Source of the DNA: an uncultured Verrucomicrobiota bacterium
Lineage (GTDB): Bacteria > Verrucomicrobiota > Verrucomicrobiia > Opitutales > Opitutaceae
Reading direction: 5' to 3'
DNA: 10,690 bases
Assembly: GCA_903919625.1 (NCBI GenBank)
Contig: CAIXIZ010000453.1
Location: 1 to 10,690 of the forward strand
Both the position numbers and the translations under genes were made by a program. The first letter of the stretch is position 1. Each line of letters opens with the position of its first letter. The notes under the pieces were generated by a model. The model was given only the letters and a program-made list of their open reading frames with translations, was not told the origin of the DNA and searched no databases. Below are positions 1-5,934 of this stretch, piece after piece.

Positions 1-85
1 GGGCACCATCGCCGAGTTAGGACTAGGGTGAGTGGGCGGCGGTGGATGGCCGAGCGCGGGTTTGCTCAGCGATACTTGCACATGC
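1..85 (-). other. Probable intron 2, truncated at the window edge
   Basis: After the codons for AGCVNAT the minus strand reads T|GCATGT, the same donor context and phase as intron 1, and an in-frame stop (TGA) follows at 65-63. Within it lies a block very similar to one in intron 1. A CTAAC word near position 19 could be a branch site. A candidate acceptor (CACCCTAG, ending near 25) is visible, but the equivalent position in intron 1 is not the acceptor used, so the true acceptor may be beyond position 1. A canonical GT donor (GTATCG) a few bases downstream is an alternative. Confidence 0.45.
23..50. repeat. Intron-shared repeat, copy 1
   Basis: On the plus strand this block reads CTAGGGTGAGT, then GGGCGGCGGTGG, then ATGGC. 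It matches 543-580 apart from two short gaps (TCAGT and a GGTGG-type duplication) and a C/T change. Both copies lie inside predicted introns of the same gene and in the same orientation, as expected of related intron sequences (introner-like elements). Confidence 0.55.
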
Positions 86-493
86 AGGTGGCATTGACAC
101 ACCCTGCGGCGGCGACGGCGGCATAGGGCGCCCACGCGGCGCCGTCCGTGCCGCCGACGGCGTTTTGATAGATCCCCAGCGGCGGCGGTCGCTCGCCGCG
201 CTCGCGAAAGAGGTCCGTTAGCCGCATGGCGAAGAAGATGGGCGTGGCGGCGTAGCCGTCGATGTCGCCGAAGTGCACACCGTCAGGCGTCAGCGGCCGT
301 AGCTGCGTGTAGCCGCCATTCGAGCCGAGAACCCAATTGCCGAGCTCCTCGCGAGACCACGGCACGCCGCCGCTGTCACCCGTCGTCGCGAAGACGATGT
401 TCGAGTAGTTTCCGGCCGCGACGCCGGCGTAGCTCTCGTTGCGGAAGAAGTTGTTCTGCACGGGACTGCCGCTGCCCATGTTGCTCTGGCCCG
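86..493 (-). CDS. Sialate O-acetylesterase-like protein, exon B (partial, eukaryotic)
   Basis: Second visible exon of a carbohydrate esterase of the SASA/SGNH type, which removes O-acetyl groups from sugars such as sialic acid. The exon opens with two bases that complete a split serine codon, followed by G-Q-S-N-M; the serine of GQSN is the expected nucleophile of this family. Further on, an IYQNAVGGT segment followed by DGAAW matches the conserved family block usually seen as INSSWGGT...EAW. Three N-glycosylation sequons (NES, NYS, NAT) and late cysteines fit a secreted eukaryotic protein. The Met codon at 477-479 is not a real start: it lies inside the GQSNM motif. The exon probably ends at 86, before a GC-type donor, although a GT donor at 75-74 is also possible. 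The C-terminal half, including the expected catalytic Asp/His, is outside the window. The family call is fairly secure; substrate specificity is not. Confidence 0.68.
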
Positions 494-600
494 CTGTGTG
501 GGGGATTGGGCGTTCGGGTTGCGATCGACGCGCCGGCTTGGGCTAGGGTGAGTTCAGTGGGCGGTGGTGGGTGGATGGGCTAGGTCTGCAGTATACATGC
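494..600 (-). other. Probable spliceosomal intron 1, GC-AG type, 107 nt, phase 1
   Basis: On the minus strand the upstream exon ends GGGT and the intron begins GCATGT; it ends CCCCCACACAG before CG-GGC-CAG. Joining T with CG gives a serine codon and the string WIGSGQSNM, which matches the conserved GDVW...SGQSNM block of the esterase family. Using the nearby GT donor (GTATAC) with the same acceptor would break the frame, so a GC donor is the best reading. The interval contains an in-frame stop and no family homology. No transcript evidence is available. Confidence 0.65.
543..580. repeat. Intron-shared repeat, copy 2
   Basis: Plus strand CTAGGGTGAGT followed by TCAGT, GGGCGGTGGTGG and GTGGATGGGC, closely similar to 23-50. 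The word GGGCTAGG occurs at both sides (540-547 and 577-584), giving an 8-bp direct repeat around the core. The block lies wholly inside intron 1. Confidence 0.55.
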
Positions 601-1054
601 ACCCGATCCAAACGTCGCCAAACGTCTGGTTCCTCAGCGTTGCCGCCTGGCTGCCGCCGCATGCCGCGCAGGAGACCGTCGCGGAGAGCTGGCCGTAGGC
701 TGGCATTGCGTCGAGCAGGATCTTCCACGTTCCATCGGCCATCGACGTAGTCGCGAAGCTCTTGTTGTAGGTGCTGCCGTCGTCGAGGACGCCGGCGAGC
801 GTGAGCGACACGGCCGCGCCGGCCACGGGTGGCGCGCCCGTGGAGCCGTAGTAGGCCGCGCGCGCCGGGCCGCGCTGCAGCACGCCAAAGTCGCCGAAAT
901 TATTTGCGAAGCACAGCGACGGCCCGCAGCTGCGCTGCGCCGTCGAGTTCTCGTTCAGCGGGCACGGCGAGCCCTGCGCGCGCGCGGCGCGCGGCAGAAG
1001 AGACGCCGAAAAGAACACCGCCGTCGCGGTCGCAGAGAGCCAGCAATTTGGCAT
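601..1054 (-). CDS. Sialate O-acetylesterase-like protein, exon A (N-terminus, eukaryotic)
   Basis: N-terminal exon, 151 complete codons plus one base. It starts at the first Met after an in-frame stop at 1082-1084. Residues 1-26 look like a signal peptide: a hydrophobic stretch around 5-20 and a likely cleavage after AARA. Residues ~50-87 (NNFGDFGVLQRG... followed by a YYG and a V-x-L-x-L strand) match the N-terminal beta region of sialate O-acetylesterases, usually FSDHMVLQR. The exon ends TFGDVWIG, the segment directly before the catalytic GQSN motif. Sequons at N36, N97 and N142 and cysteines at 31, 43, 48, 129 and 132 suggest an extracellular glycoprotein. Without splicing the frame runs to a stop at 554 through residues that do not resemble the family. 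An upstream exon cannot be excluded. Bacterial sialate esterases are common in Verrucomicrobiota, but the intron and sequons argue against that origin here. Confidence 0.65.
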
Positions 1055-1143
1055 TTGTCCTTGCCACCGTTTGATCCAAACTCATCCGGTTGGTTGTCGG
1101 GTGATTTGCCCGACCCCTTTGACTGCGCCCCGACGACCGGCAA
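1055..1143. other. Non-coding junction between eukaryotic-like and bacterial sequence
   Basis: This 89-nt stretch lies between the first Met of the esterase-like exon and the stop codon of the verrucomicrobial-type gene. Nothing coding is recognisable. It holds one small perfect hairpin, GTCGGG-(7 nt)-CCCGAC at 1096-1114, without a T-tract, so it is only a weak terminator candidate for the gene to its right. If the contig is chimeric, the breakpoint should fall here or very close by. Confidence 0.4.
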
Positions 1144-1743
1144 CTAAGCGAAGCCTTTCTTTTGCAACTCGGCGGTGAGTGACTGCATAAAGGCCGCACC
1201 GTCGGCCGGAGTCGGCCGGTAGTCGGGCTGGCTGAGCTCGGTGAAGCCCGGCCGACCATATTGGTCCACGATCCATTTTCCCGTCACCCCGTCACTAAAC
1301 CTCACCGTTCCGCTGGCGATGGCACCGGGCAGCAGGGTGACTTTGTCCACTTCAACGCGCACGGTGCTGGCGCCCGCCGGAGCAAGGTCATCGCCAAAAG
1401 GTGCCTGCGTCAGGTCATCTTCCGGCGGCAAATCGGCCTCGGCTTCATTGCCGCCCAGTCCGAGCTTCTCCTTGGCTTTTTCCAGGAGCCCTTTCTTTCC
1501 CGCTGGGGCGGCGCGGGCGGGAGCTGAGCCGCTGGGGCTGGCCGGAGCCGCCGGCTTGGCGGCCTCTGGCTTGGGCGGCGGATCCTTGATCTGGAGATTC
1601 AGGTCATCCACAAGAAACCGCACGTCCATGTAAGTGAGGGCGAGGTGGAACTGCTCGCGGAGCTTTTTTTGGACTTGCGACAGGTTGTCTCCGGCGGCGA
1701 GCCAGCCGGCAACGGCGTCTTTCTGTTCGGACGTAAGGGTCAT
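1144..1743 (-). CDS. Uncharacterised protein with N-terminal helical domain, Ala/Pro linker and C-terminal domain
   Basis: I do not recognise a named family. The protein is 199 aa from the ATG at 1743; a GTG at 1758 would add five residues, but MTLTSEQK is the more natural N-terminus. Residues 3-50 are helical and could form a helix-turn-helix-like fold (DNLSQVQKKLREQF then LTYMDVRFLVDDL). Residues ~54-82 are a low-complexity Pro/Ala/Ser linker, 83-98 a Lys-rich helix, 99-125 acidic, and 127-199 a compact domain with beta-type segments (VRVEVDKVTLLPGAIASGTVRFS) and a final helix. There is no signal peptide or membrane segment, so it is probably cytoplasmic. It lies 100 nt downstream of dnaA on the same strand and may be co-transcribed with it. 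The gene is complete. No function is assigned; a nucleic-acid-binding or regulatory role is only a guess. Confidence 0.75.
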   Translation of the reverse strand: MTLTSEQKDAVAGWLAAGDNLSQVQKKLREQFHLALTYMDVRFLVDDLNLQIKDPPPKPEAAKPAAPASPSGSAPARAAPAGKKGLLEKAKEKLGLGGNEAEADLPPEDDLTQAPFGDDLAPAGASTVRVEVDKVTLLPGAIASGTVRFSDGVTGKWIVDQYGRPGFTELSQPDYRPTPADGAAFMQSLTAELQKKGFA

Positions 1744-1826
1744 GGCGGAAAGGGTCACGGATGTGGCCGGGCGTCAAGGCTGGCCGCGGGCAAATCGGCG
1801 GCGGCACGGCGGTCGCAGCCAGGAAT

Positions 1827-1838
1827 AGCCGGCCGGCT
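1827..1838. repeat. 12-bp perfect palindrome after dnaA
   Basis: AGCCGGCCGGCT is its own reverse complement and lies 5 nt past the dnaA stop codon. It has no loop and no T-tract, so it is not a convincing terminator. It could be a protein-binding site or chance in GC-rich DNA. Confidence 0.25.
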
Positions 1839-1843
1839 CAGGC

Positions 1844-3229
1844 CTAACGCGAGAGCTGGGCCTTGAGAAACTCGATGCTCCCCCGCGCCGTGGGATCCTG
1901 TTCCATCATGTTGTCGACGGATTTGCAGGCGTGAATGACGGTGCCATGATCGCGGCCGCCAAAGGCGTCGCCGATGTCCTGCAAGGAATGCTTGGTCAGG
2001 GTCCGGGCCAGATACATTGCGATCTGGCGGGGGATGGCGATGTTGTTGGGGCGCCGCTTGCAGGTCATGTCACCGGGCCGAAGTTGGTAATGCTCGGTCA
2101 CCCGCTTTTGGATCATCTCGATGGTGAGCTGCCTTTGAGCCTGCTCCATCAGCACATCCTTGAGCAGTTCTTCTGTGGCGGGGAGATCCAGGACGCGGCC
2201 GGTCAGCGAGGCATAGCTGGCGACTTTGATGAGCGCACCCTCCAGCCGGCGGATGTTCCGCGAGATGTTTTGCGCGATGAAGGTGGCGACGGGCGCAGGC
2301 AGGTCGAACTTGAGGGTGGCGGCCTTGGCCCGGAGGATGGCGAGCCGGGTTTCGAAATCTGGCGCCTGGATATCGGCCGGCAGACCCCATTCGAAACGGG
2401 AGACCAGGCGGGACTCGAGTTTCTGAATCTCGCTGGCCCGGCGGTCACTGGAGAGGACGATCTGCTTCCCGGCCTCGAAGAGGTCATTGAAAGTGTGGAA
2501 GAACTCCTCCTGGATGCGCTCCTTGCCGGCCAGGAACTGGACATCGTCAATGAGCAGGACATCCACGTGCCGGTAGCGCTGGCGGAACTTGGTCAGGGCG
2601 TTCTCCTGGAGACCCTGGATGAACTCGTTGGTGAACTTTTCGGTGGAAAGGTAGGCAATGCGCGCGTCGGGGTTCTGCCGGAGGATGGCGTGGCCAATGG
2701 CGTGCATGAGGTGGGTCTTGCCGAGCCCGGTGTCACCGTAGAGGAACAGCGGGTTGTAGGCCTGCGCCGGAGCCTGGGACACCGCCAGGGCCGCCGCGTG
2801 CGCCATCTGGTTGTTCGATCCCACCACAAAGGTTTCGAATGTATTGCGCGGGTTCAGGGTCCCGGCCGCCGGACCGCGGTCGTCGAGCCGGCTACGGCGG
2901 GGCGCCGGCGAAACCTTGGCGCGGGAGGCGGCGGCGGACTCGGCCGCCTGATGGGCGGCGCTGCGGTGATCCGGACCGTGCCGGCGCAAACGGACATTGA
3001 CCGCATGCCCGGCGGTCAGCCGCAGCCGCTGGGTGATGAGATCGAGATAATTGTCATTGATCCAGATGACCGCGAAATCGTTCGGCACGCCCAGCGTCAG
3101 CGTGTCGTCGGTGACTTCCAGGCAGACGATGGGTTCAAACCACAGTTTGAAGACATCCTCAGGAAAGAGGGCCTTAAAATCACTTTTGACGGTGTCCCAA
3201 AGCTTGGGCGACGGGGAGAGGGCGGGCAT
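1844..3229 (-). CDS. dnaA: Chromosomal replication initiator protein DnaA
   Basis: AAA+ ATPase that binds DnaA boxes, opens the origin and helps load the replicative helicase. The 461-aa length is normal. Domain I is at ~1-80 (LWDTVKSDFKALFPEDVFKLW start), and a variable Ala/Arg-rich linker spans ~82-125. The AAA+ core carries Walker A GDTGLGKT (165-172), Walker B LLIDDVQF (225-232), sensor 1 at IVLSSDR (257-263), the arginine-finger region SRLVSRF (273-279) and sensor 2 at NIRRLEGAL (325-333). The domain IV DNA-binding signature is intact at 403-434 (IAMYLAR ... IGDAFGGRDHGTVIHA). The ATG at 3229 has no clear Shine-Dalgarno; the upstream sequence is pyrimidine-rich. A DnaA-box match sits 25 nt upstream of the start, which suggests autoregulation. 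A long open frame on the opposite strand (1931-3295) is a codon-bias shadow. Confidence 0.97.
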   Translation of the reverse strand: MPALSPSPKLWDTVKSDFKALFPEDVFKLWFEPIVCLEVTDDTLTLGVPNDFAVIWINDNYLDLITQRLRLTAGHAVNVRLRRHGPDHRSAAHQAAESAAASRAKVSPAPRRSRLDDRGPAAGTLNPRNTFETFVVGSNNQMAHAAALAVSQAPAQAYNPLFLYGDTGLGKTHLMHAIGHAILRQNPDARIAYLSTEKFTNEFIQGLQENALTKFRQRYRHVDVLLIDDVQFLAGKERIQEEFFHTFNDLFEAGKQIVLSSDRRASEIQKLESRLVSRFEWGLPADIQAPDFETRLAILRAKAATLKFDLPAPVATFIAQNISRNIRRLEGALIKVASYASLTGRVLDLPATEELLKDVLMEQAQRQLTIEMIQKRVTEHYQLRPGDMTCKRRPNNIAIPRQIAMYLARTLTKHSLQDIGDAFGGRDHGTVIHACKSVDNMMEQDPTARGSIEFLKAQLSR

Positions 3230-3253
3230 GGACGGGGAGACGGGAGGTGCGGT

Positions 3254-3262
3254 TTATTCACA
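3254..3262 (+). promoter_or_regulatory. DnaA box upstream of dnaA
   Basis: TTATTCACA is an exact match to the relaxed DnaA-box consensus TTATNCACA. Its position just before the dnaA start codon fits autorepression of dnaA or a role in an adjacent origin. A single 9-mer can occur by chance. Confidence 0.5.
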
Positions 3263-3535
3263 ATGAAGCGGGTGCCAGCGGAGACGAGCACATAACACCG
3301 GGAATTTTCCATGCGACGGGTGGGGAGAAAAGGAGGAGAATGACCGGCAAGCCGGCGGGATTGGTTCAAATCACGCAATTCGTTGCTGTTCAGGGCCAAT
3401 GGATGATCATCGGCGGGTCGGATTAAAAAAAGGACGGGGAGATGTGCAAAGAACCGCCGAGCCTGCTCGGTGTGAGTGGTGAGCCGGCAGTTACGGACAG
3501 GTAAAAAATGGTTTCAAGCGCAACTTTCCGACAAG

Positions 3536-3544
3536 TTATTCACC
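3536..3544 (+). promoter_or_regulatory. DnaA-box-like site
   Basis: TTATTCACC differs from TTATNCACA by one base. A weaker inverted candidate (TTATCCGCT on the minus strand, 3559-3551) follows within 15 nt, next to an AT-rich run at ~3557-3580. Confidence 0.35.
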
Positions 3545-3682
3545 ACCGGAAGCGGATAAGTATTTTGAGATTTTTGTTGTCACGCGGACAAGAATTTGAA
3601 GCGCGCGGAATCGGCCCCGATTTCACCAGTTTGTAACAGAAACAACAATACAATGGTCGTGGGGCTGCGCGTCACCGGATTG

Positions 3683-5809
3683 TCACGACGCCGGGACGGC
3701 CCCGTCCGGCGGGGTGGCGACGGCCGCCTCCGCCACCCCGCCGGCCACCGGTTCGGCCCATTTGCCATGCTCGCGAATCAGGGCGATGAGGCGGTCGTCG
3801 GCCTCGGCCTGTGGCAGGTTATACTGCACGCAGGCCTTGCCCACATAGAGGTTGATCTTGCCGGGTGCGCCGCCGACATAGCCAAAGTCGGCGTCGGCCA
3901 TCTCCCCCGGCCCGTTGACGATGCAGCCCATGATGGCGATTTTGACACCTTTGAGATGTCCGGTGCGCGCCCGGATCCGCCGGGTTGTGGTCTGCAGGTC
4001 GAAGAGCGTGCGGCCGCAGGAGGGGCAGGCGACAAACTCGGCCTTGGAACTGCGCGTGCCCGCACCCTGAAGGATGTTGTAGGCGAGCGTGGTCGCCCGC
4101 AGAGGGTCGGGCTCGGTCTCAACGCTCACGAAATCACCGAGCCCGTCGCAGAGAAGCGCACCGGTCAGGATGGAGGCATCAAGCAGGCGGTTCAGGAAAT
4201 CGGGCGAGCGGCCGAGGGCGGTGGCGGGGGTGTTTCGGATCCAGAGCGGCGCACGCGAGCCGATTTGGTGGAGTTGCTCCGAAAGCAATCTCCAGTCACC
4301 GGGCGGATGGCCTGCGGTTTGGTCTGGAATGGTTAGCGTAATGATCAGGTTCGCATCACCGAGCCGTCGCAAATCCGTTTCCAAATGTGCAAAGTCAGCC
4401 GGGGTGACATCGGCGGCGATAATCAAAGAATGCTCGCGTGCAAAGCGCAGCCAGTCACCGAGCGCGCCGGGGCCGGCAATGGCATGGGGTAGCAGAACCG
4501 TTCCAGCGCGCAGACACGCCGGATGCGCGCCAAGGTCTCCGAGGCTGATGCCGGACAGTTCAAGGACATAAAACGACGGGCCCGGATCGGGCAGCGCGGC
4601 GATTTCAGCCACTGACGTGACGTTGAGGAGCAACCCCTCGGCGGGAGTGTCGGCGTATTTGGGGGTTGAAATCTGAGATTTGAAATCCGGCAGATCCTTC
4701 GCGGCGATGCGCACGATGACGCGGGGCGGCTGCTCGGGGCCGACGGTGCAATTGCCCGCGAGCGTGAGCGTGGTGGTTGCGCGCCTGGCATATTGGAAGG
4801 GGTCAACTGAATCAACATTGGCTGATTCGGGACGTTCCACCTTCAACCTTGCACGGCCGGCATCCCCGGCAACGGAAGCAGGGGTCTGCGCGTTGAGGAT
4901 TGAAGGTGGAACGTTGGCCATTGCCCACTGGGCCATTGCCTTGTCCGCGAGCGCCCGGGCCACGGGAATCTCATAGACACTGTCCTCGGTGAGGGAAACG
5001 CGGATGGTGTCACCCAGCCCGTCGAGCAGCAATGAACCGATGCCGATGGCGCTCTTGATGCGACCATCCTCGCCGTCACCCGCCTCGGTCACGCCCAGGT
5101 GCAACGGGTAGGCGCGATGCGCCGCGTCCATCCGCACGACCAGCAGGCGATAGGCCTGGATCATCACCTTGGGATTGCTCGCCTTCATCGAAAGAATGAC
5201 CTCGTGGAAACCATGCGACTCGCAGATGCGGACGAATTCCAACGCGCTTTCCACCATGCCCAGCGGCGTGTCTCCATGCCGGTTCATGACCCGGTCGGAG
5301 AGCGAGCCGTGATTCGTCCCGATGCGCAGGGAACGTCCGAGCGCCTTGGCCCGCAGCACCAGCGGGGTAAAGGCCTCGTGCAGGCGCTGCAGCTCCCGCT
5401 CGTAATCGGCATCGGAGTATTCGCGGACGGCGAACCTTTTCTTGTCCGCATAATTGCCCGGGTTGACGCGCACCTTTTCGACATGCTCGACCGCCTCCAT
5501 CGCTGCGCCCGGCAAAAAATGAATGTCGGCCACGAGTGGAACATGCCCGAAACCAGCCTCCGTGAATTGTGACCGGATTTCCCGCAGGCACCTGGCGGCG
5601 GCGACGTTGGGTGCGGTCACCCGCACGATTTCACATCCGACCTCGGCCAGGGCGACCGCCTGTCGGACGGTGGCGGCGACATCCTGGGTGTCGCTGGTCG
5701 TCATGGACTGAAGGCGGATGGGATTCCGCCCGCCCACGCCAACCCGGCCGACCTTCACTTCCACCGCCGGGCGGCGAACAGTACGAAAACGGGAGGTGCA
5801 GTAGGACAT
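3683..5809 (-). CDS. ispG: 4-hydroxy-3-methylbut-2-enyl diphosphate synthase, long form (IspG/GcpE)
   Basis: Penultimate MEP-pathway enzyme: it converts MEcPP to HMBPP with a [4Fe-4S] cluster, in the cytoplasm. At 708 aa it is about twice the length of the E. coli enzyme and matches the long form known from plants, Chlamydiae and relatives. The N-terminal TIM barrel spans ~1-285 (IRLQSMTTSDTQD, VRVNPGNY, LRIGTNHGSL, LHLGVTEAG). An extra domain occupies ~300-580. The C-terminal Fe-S domain has Cys595 and Cys598 (ACPSCG) and Cys629 in IMGCIVNGPGE, with Glu636 equivalent to the catalytic glutamate. The start is the ATG at 5809 (MSYCTSRFRT); the frame stays open upstream to 6187, but that part overlaps rseP and has no homology. 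It lies 125 nt after rseP. Two short repeats are embedded in the insert region, near residues 299-326 and 375-382. No Shine-Dalgarno is visible. Confidence 0.95.
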   Translation of the reverse strand: MSYCTSRFRTVRRPAVEVKVGRVGVGGRNPIRLQSMTTSDTQDVAATVRQAVALAEVGCEIVRVTAPNVAAARCLREIRSQFTEAGFGHVPLVADIHFLPGAAMEAVEHVEKVRVNPGNYADKKRFAVREYSDADYERELQRLHEAFTPLVLRAKALGRSLRIGTNHGSLSDRVMNRHGDTPLGMVESALEFVRICESHGFHEVILSMKASNPKVMIQAYRLLVVRMDAAHRAYPLHLGVTEAGDGEDGRIKSAIGIGSLLLDGLGDTIRVSLTEDSVYEIPVARALADKAMAQWAMANVPPSILNAQTPASVAGDAGRARLKVERPESANVDSVDPFQYARRATTTLTLAGNCTVGPEQPPRVIVRIAAKDLPDFKSQISTPKYADTPAEGLLLNVTSVAEIAALPDPGPSFYVLELSGISLGDLGAHPACLRAGTVLLPHAIAGPGALGDWLRFAREHSLIIAADVTPADFAHLETDLRRLGDANLIITLTIPDQTAGHPPGDWRLLSEQLHQIGSRAPLWIRNTPATALGRSPDFLNRLLDASILTGALLCDGLGDFVSVETEPDPLRATTLAYNILQGAGTRSSKAEFVACPSCGRTLFDLQTTTRRIRARTGHLKGVKIAIMGCIVNGPGEMADADFGYVGGAPGKINLYVGKACVQYNLPQAEADDRLIALIREHGKWAEPVAGGVAEAAVATPPDGAVPAS
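4666..4687. repeat. Short direct/palindromic repeat within ispG
   Basis: TTGAAATC occurs at 4666-4673 and again at 4680-4687, and the overlap also forms the inverted pair AAATC-tga-GATTT (4669-4681). The run is AT-rich against its GC-rich surroundings and encodes the stretch FKSQIS in the variable insert domain. Confidence 0.5.
4832..4914. repeat. 15-bp perfect inverted repeat within ispG
   Basis: The arms ACGTTCCACCTTCAA (4832-4846) and TTGAAGGTGGAACGT (4900-4914) are exact reverse complements, separated by 53 nt. A smaller inverted pair, GAATCA/TGATTC, lies just beside it at 4809-4828. The arms encode non-similar peptides (around NVPPSI and LKVER) in the low-conservation insert of IspG, so protein similarity does not explain the match. 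It resembles a small dispersed repeat captured in frame. Confidence 0.55.
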
Positions 5810-5934
5810 GAGGGCGGAATTATTTGGCGGGAATTGCCGAAGCAGGATGCTAAATTGGGCCGGATGGCAGGGGACAAACCCGGATCGGCGGAACGGATGG
5901 CGCCAGATCCAATGGCAGACAGTCTCAACCGGCC
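5810..5934. other. rseP-ispG spacer
   Basis: A 125-nt gap, the largest within the rseP-side cluster. Its half nearest ispG is AT-richer (AATTTAGCAT, AAATAATTCC on the minus strand) and could hold a secondary promoter for ispG, but I see no clean -35/-10 pair and no terminator hairpin with a T-tract. Confidence 0.25.

Larger units (their letters stand above)
3230..3682. other. Non-coding gap upstream of dnaA; candidate oriC region
   Basis: These 453 nt between ispG and dnaA hold no recognisable gene. They contain an exact and a near-exact DnaA box, AT-rich tracts (3424-3432, 3502-3510, 3557-3580) in otherwise GC-rich DNA, and small hairpins (CCGGC-AA-GCCGG at 3344-3355; CCGAGC-CT-GCTCGG at 3457-3470). 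The dnaA promoter must also lie here. In many bacteria oriC flanks dnaA, but two boxes are few, so the origin call is tentative. A 28-codon frame at 3340-3426 is discussed in the findings. Confidence 0.4.

Noticed and set aside
477..479. Met at 479 as the start of an independent small protein
   Set aside because: It is the Met of the GQSNM catalytic motif and is better explained as internal to a spliced gene.
86..1054. A bacterial sialate esterase gene broken by a frameshift
   Set aside because: The interruption is 107 nt with intron-type ends, shares sequence with a second intron, and the protein is rich in N-glycosylation sequons; a simple frameshift does not explain this.
1096..1114. Hairpin as a rho-independent terminator
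   Set aside because: Only a 6-bp stem and no T-tract on either side.
1931..3295. Long plus-strand open frame (454 codons) opposite dnaA
   Set aside because: The minus-strand frame is an intact DnaA with all motifs; the opposite frame has no recognisable domain and arises from GC-rich codon bias.
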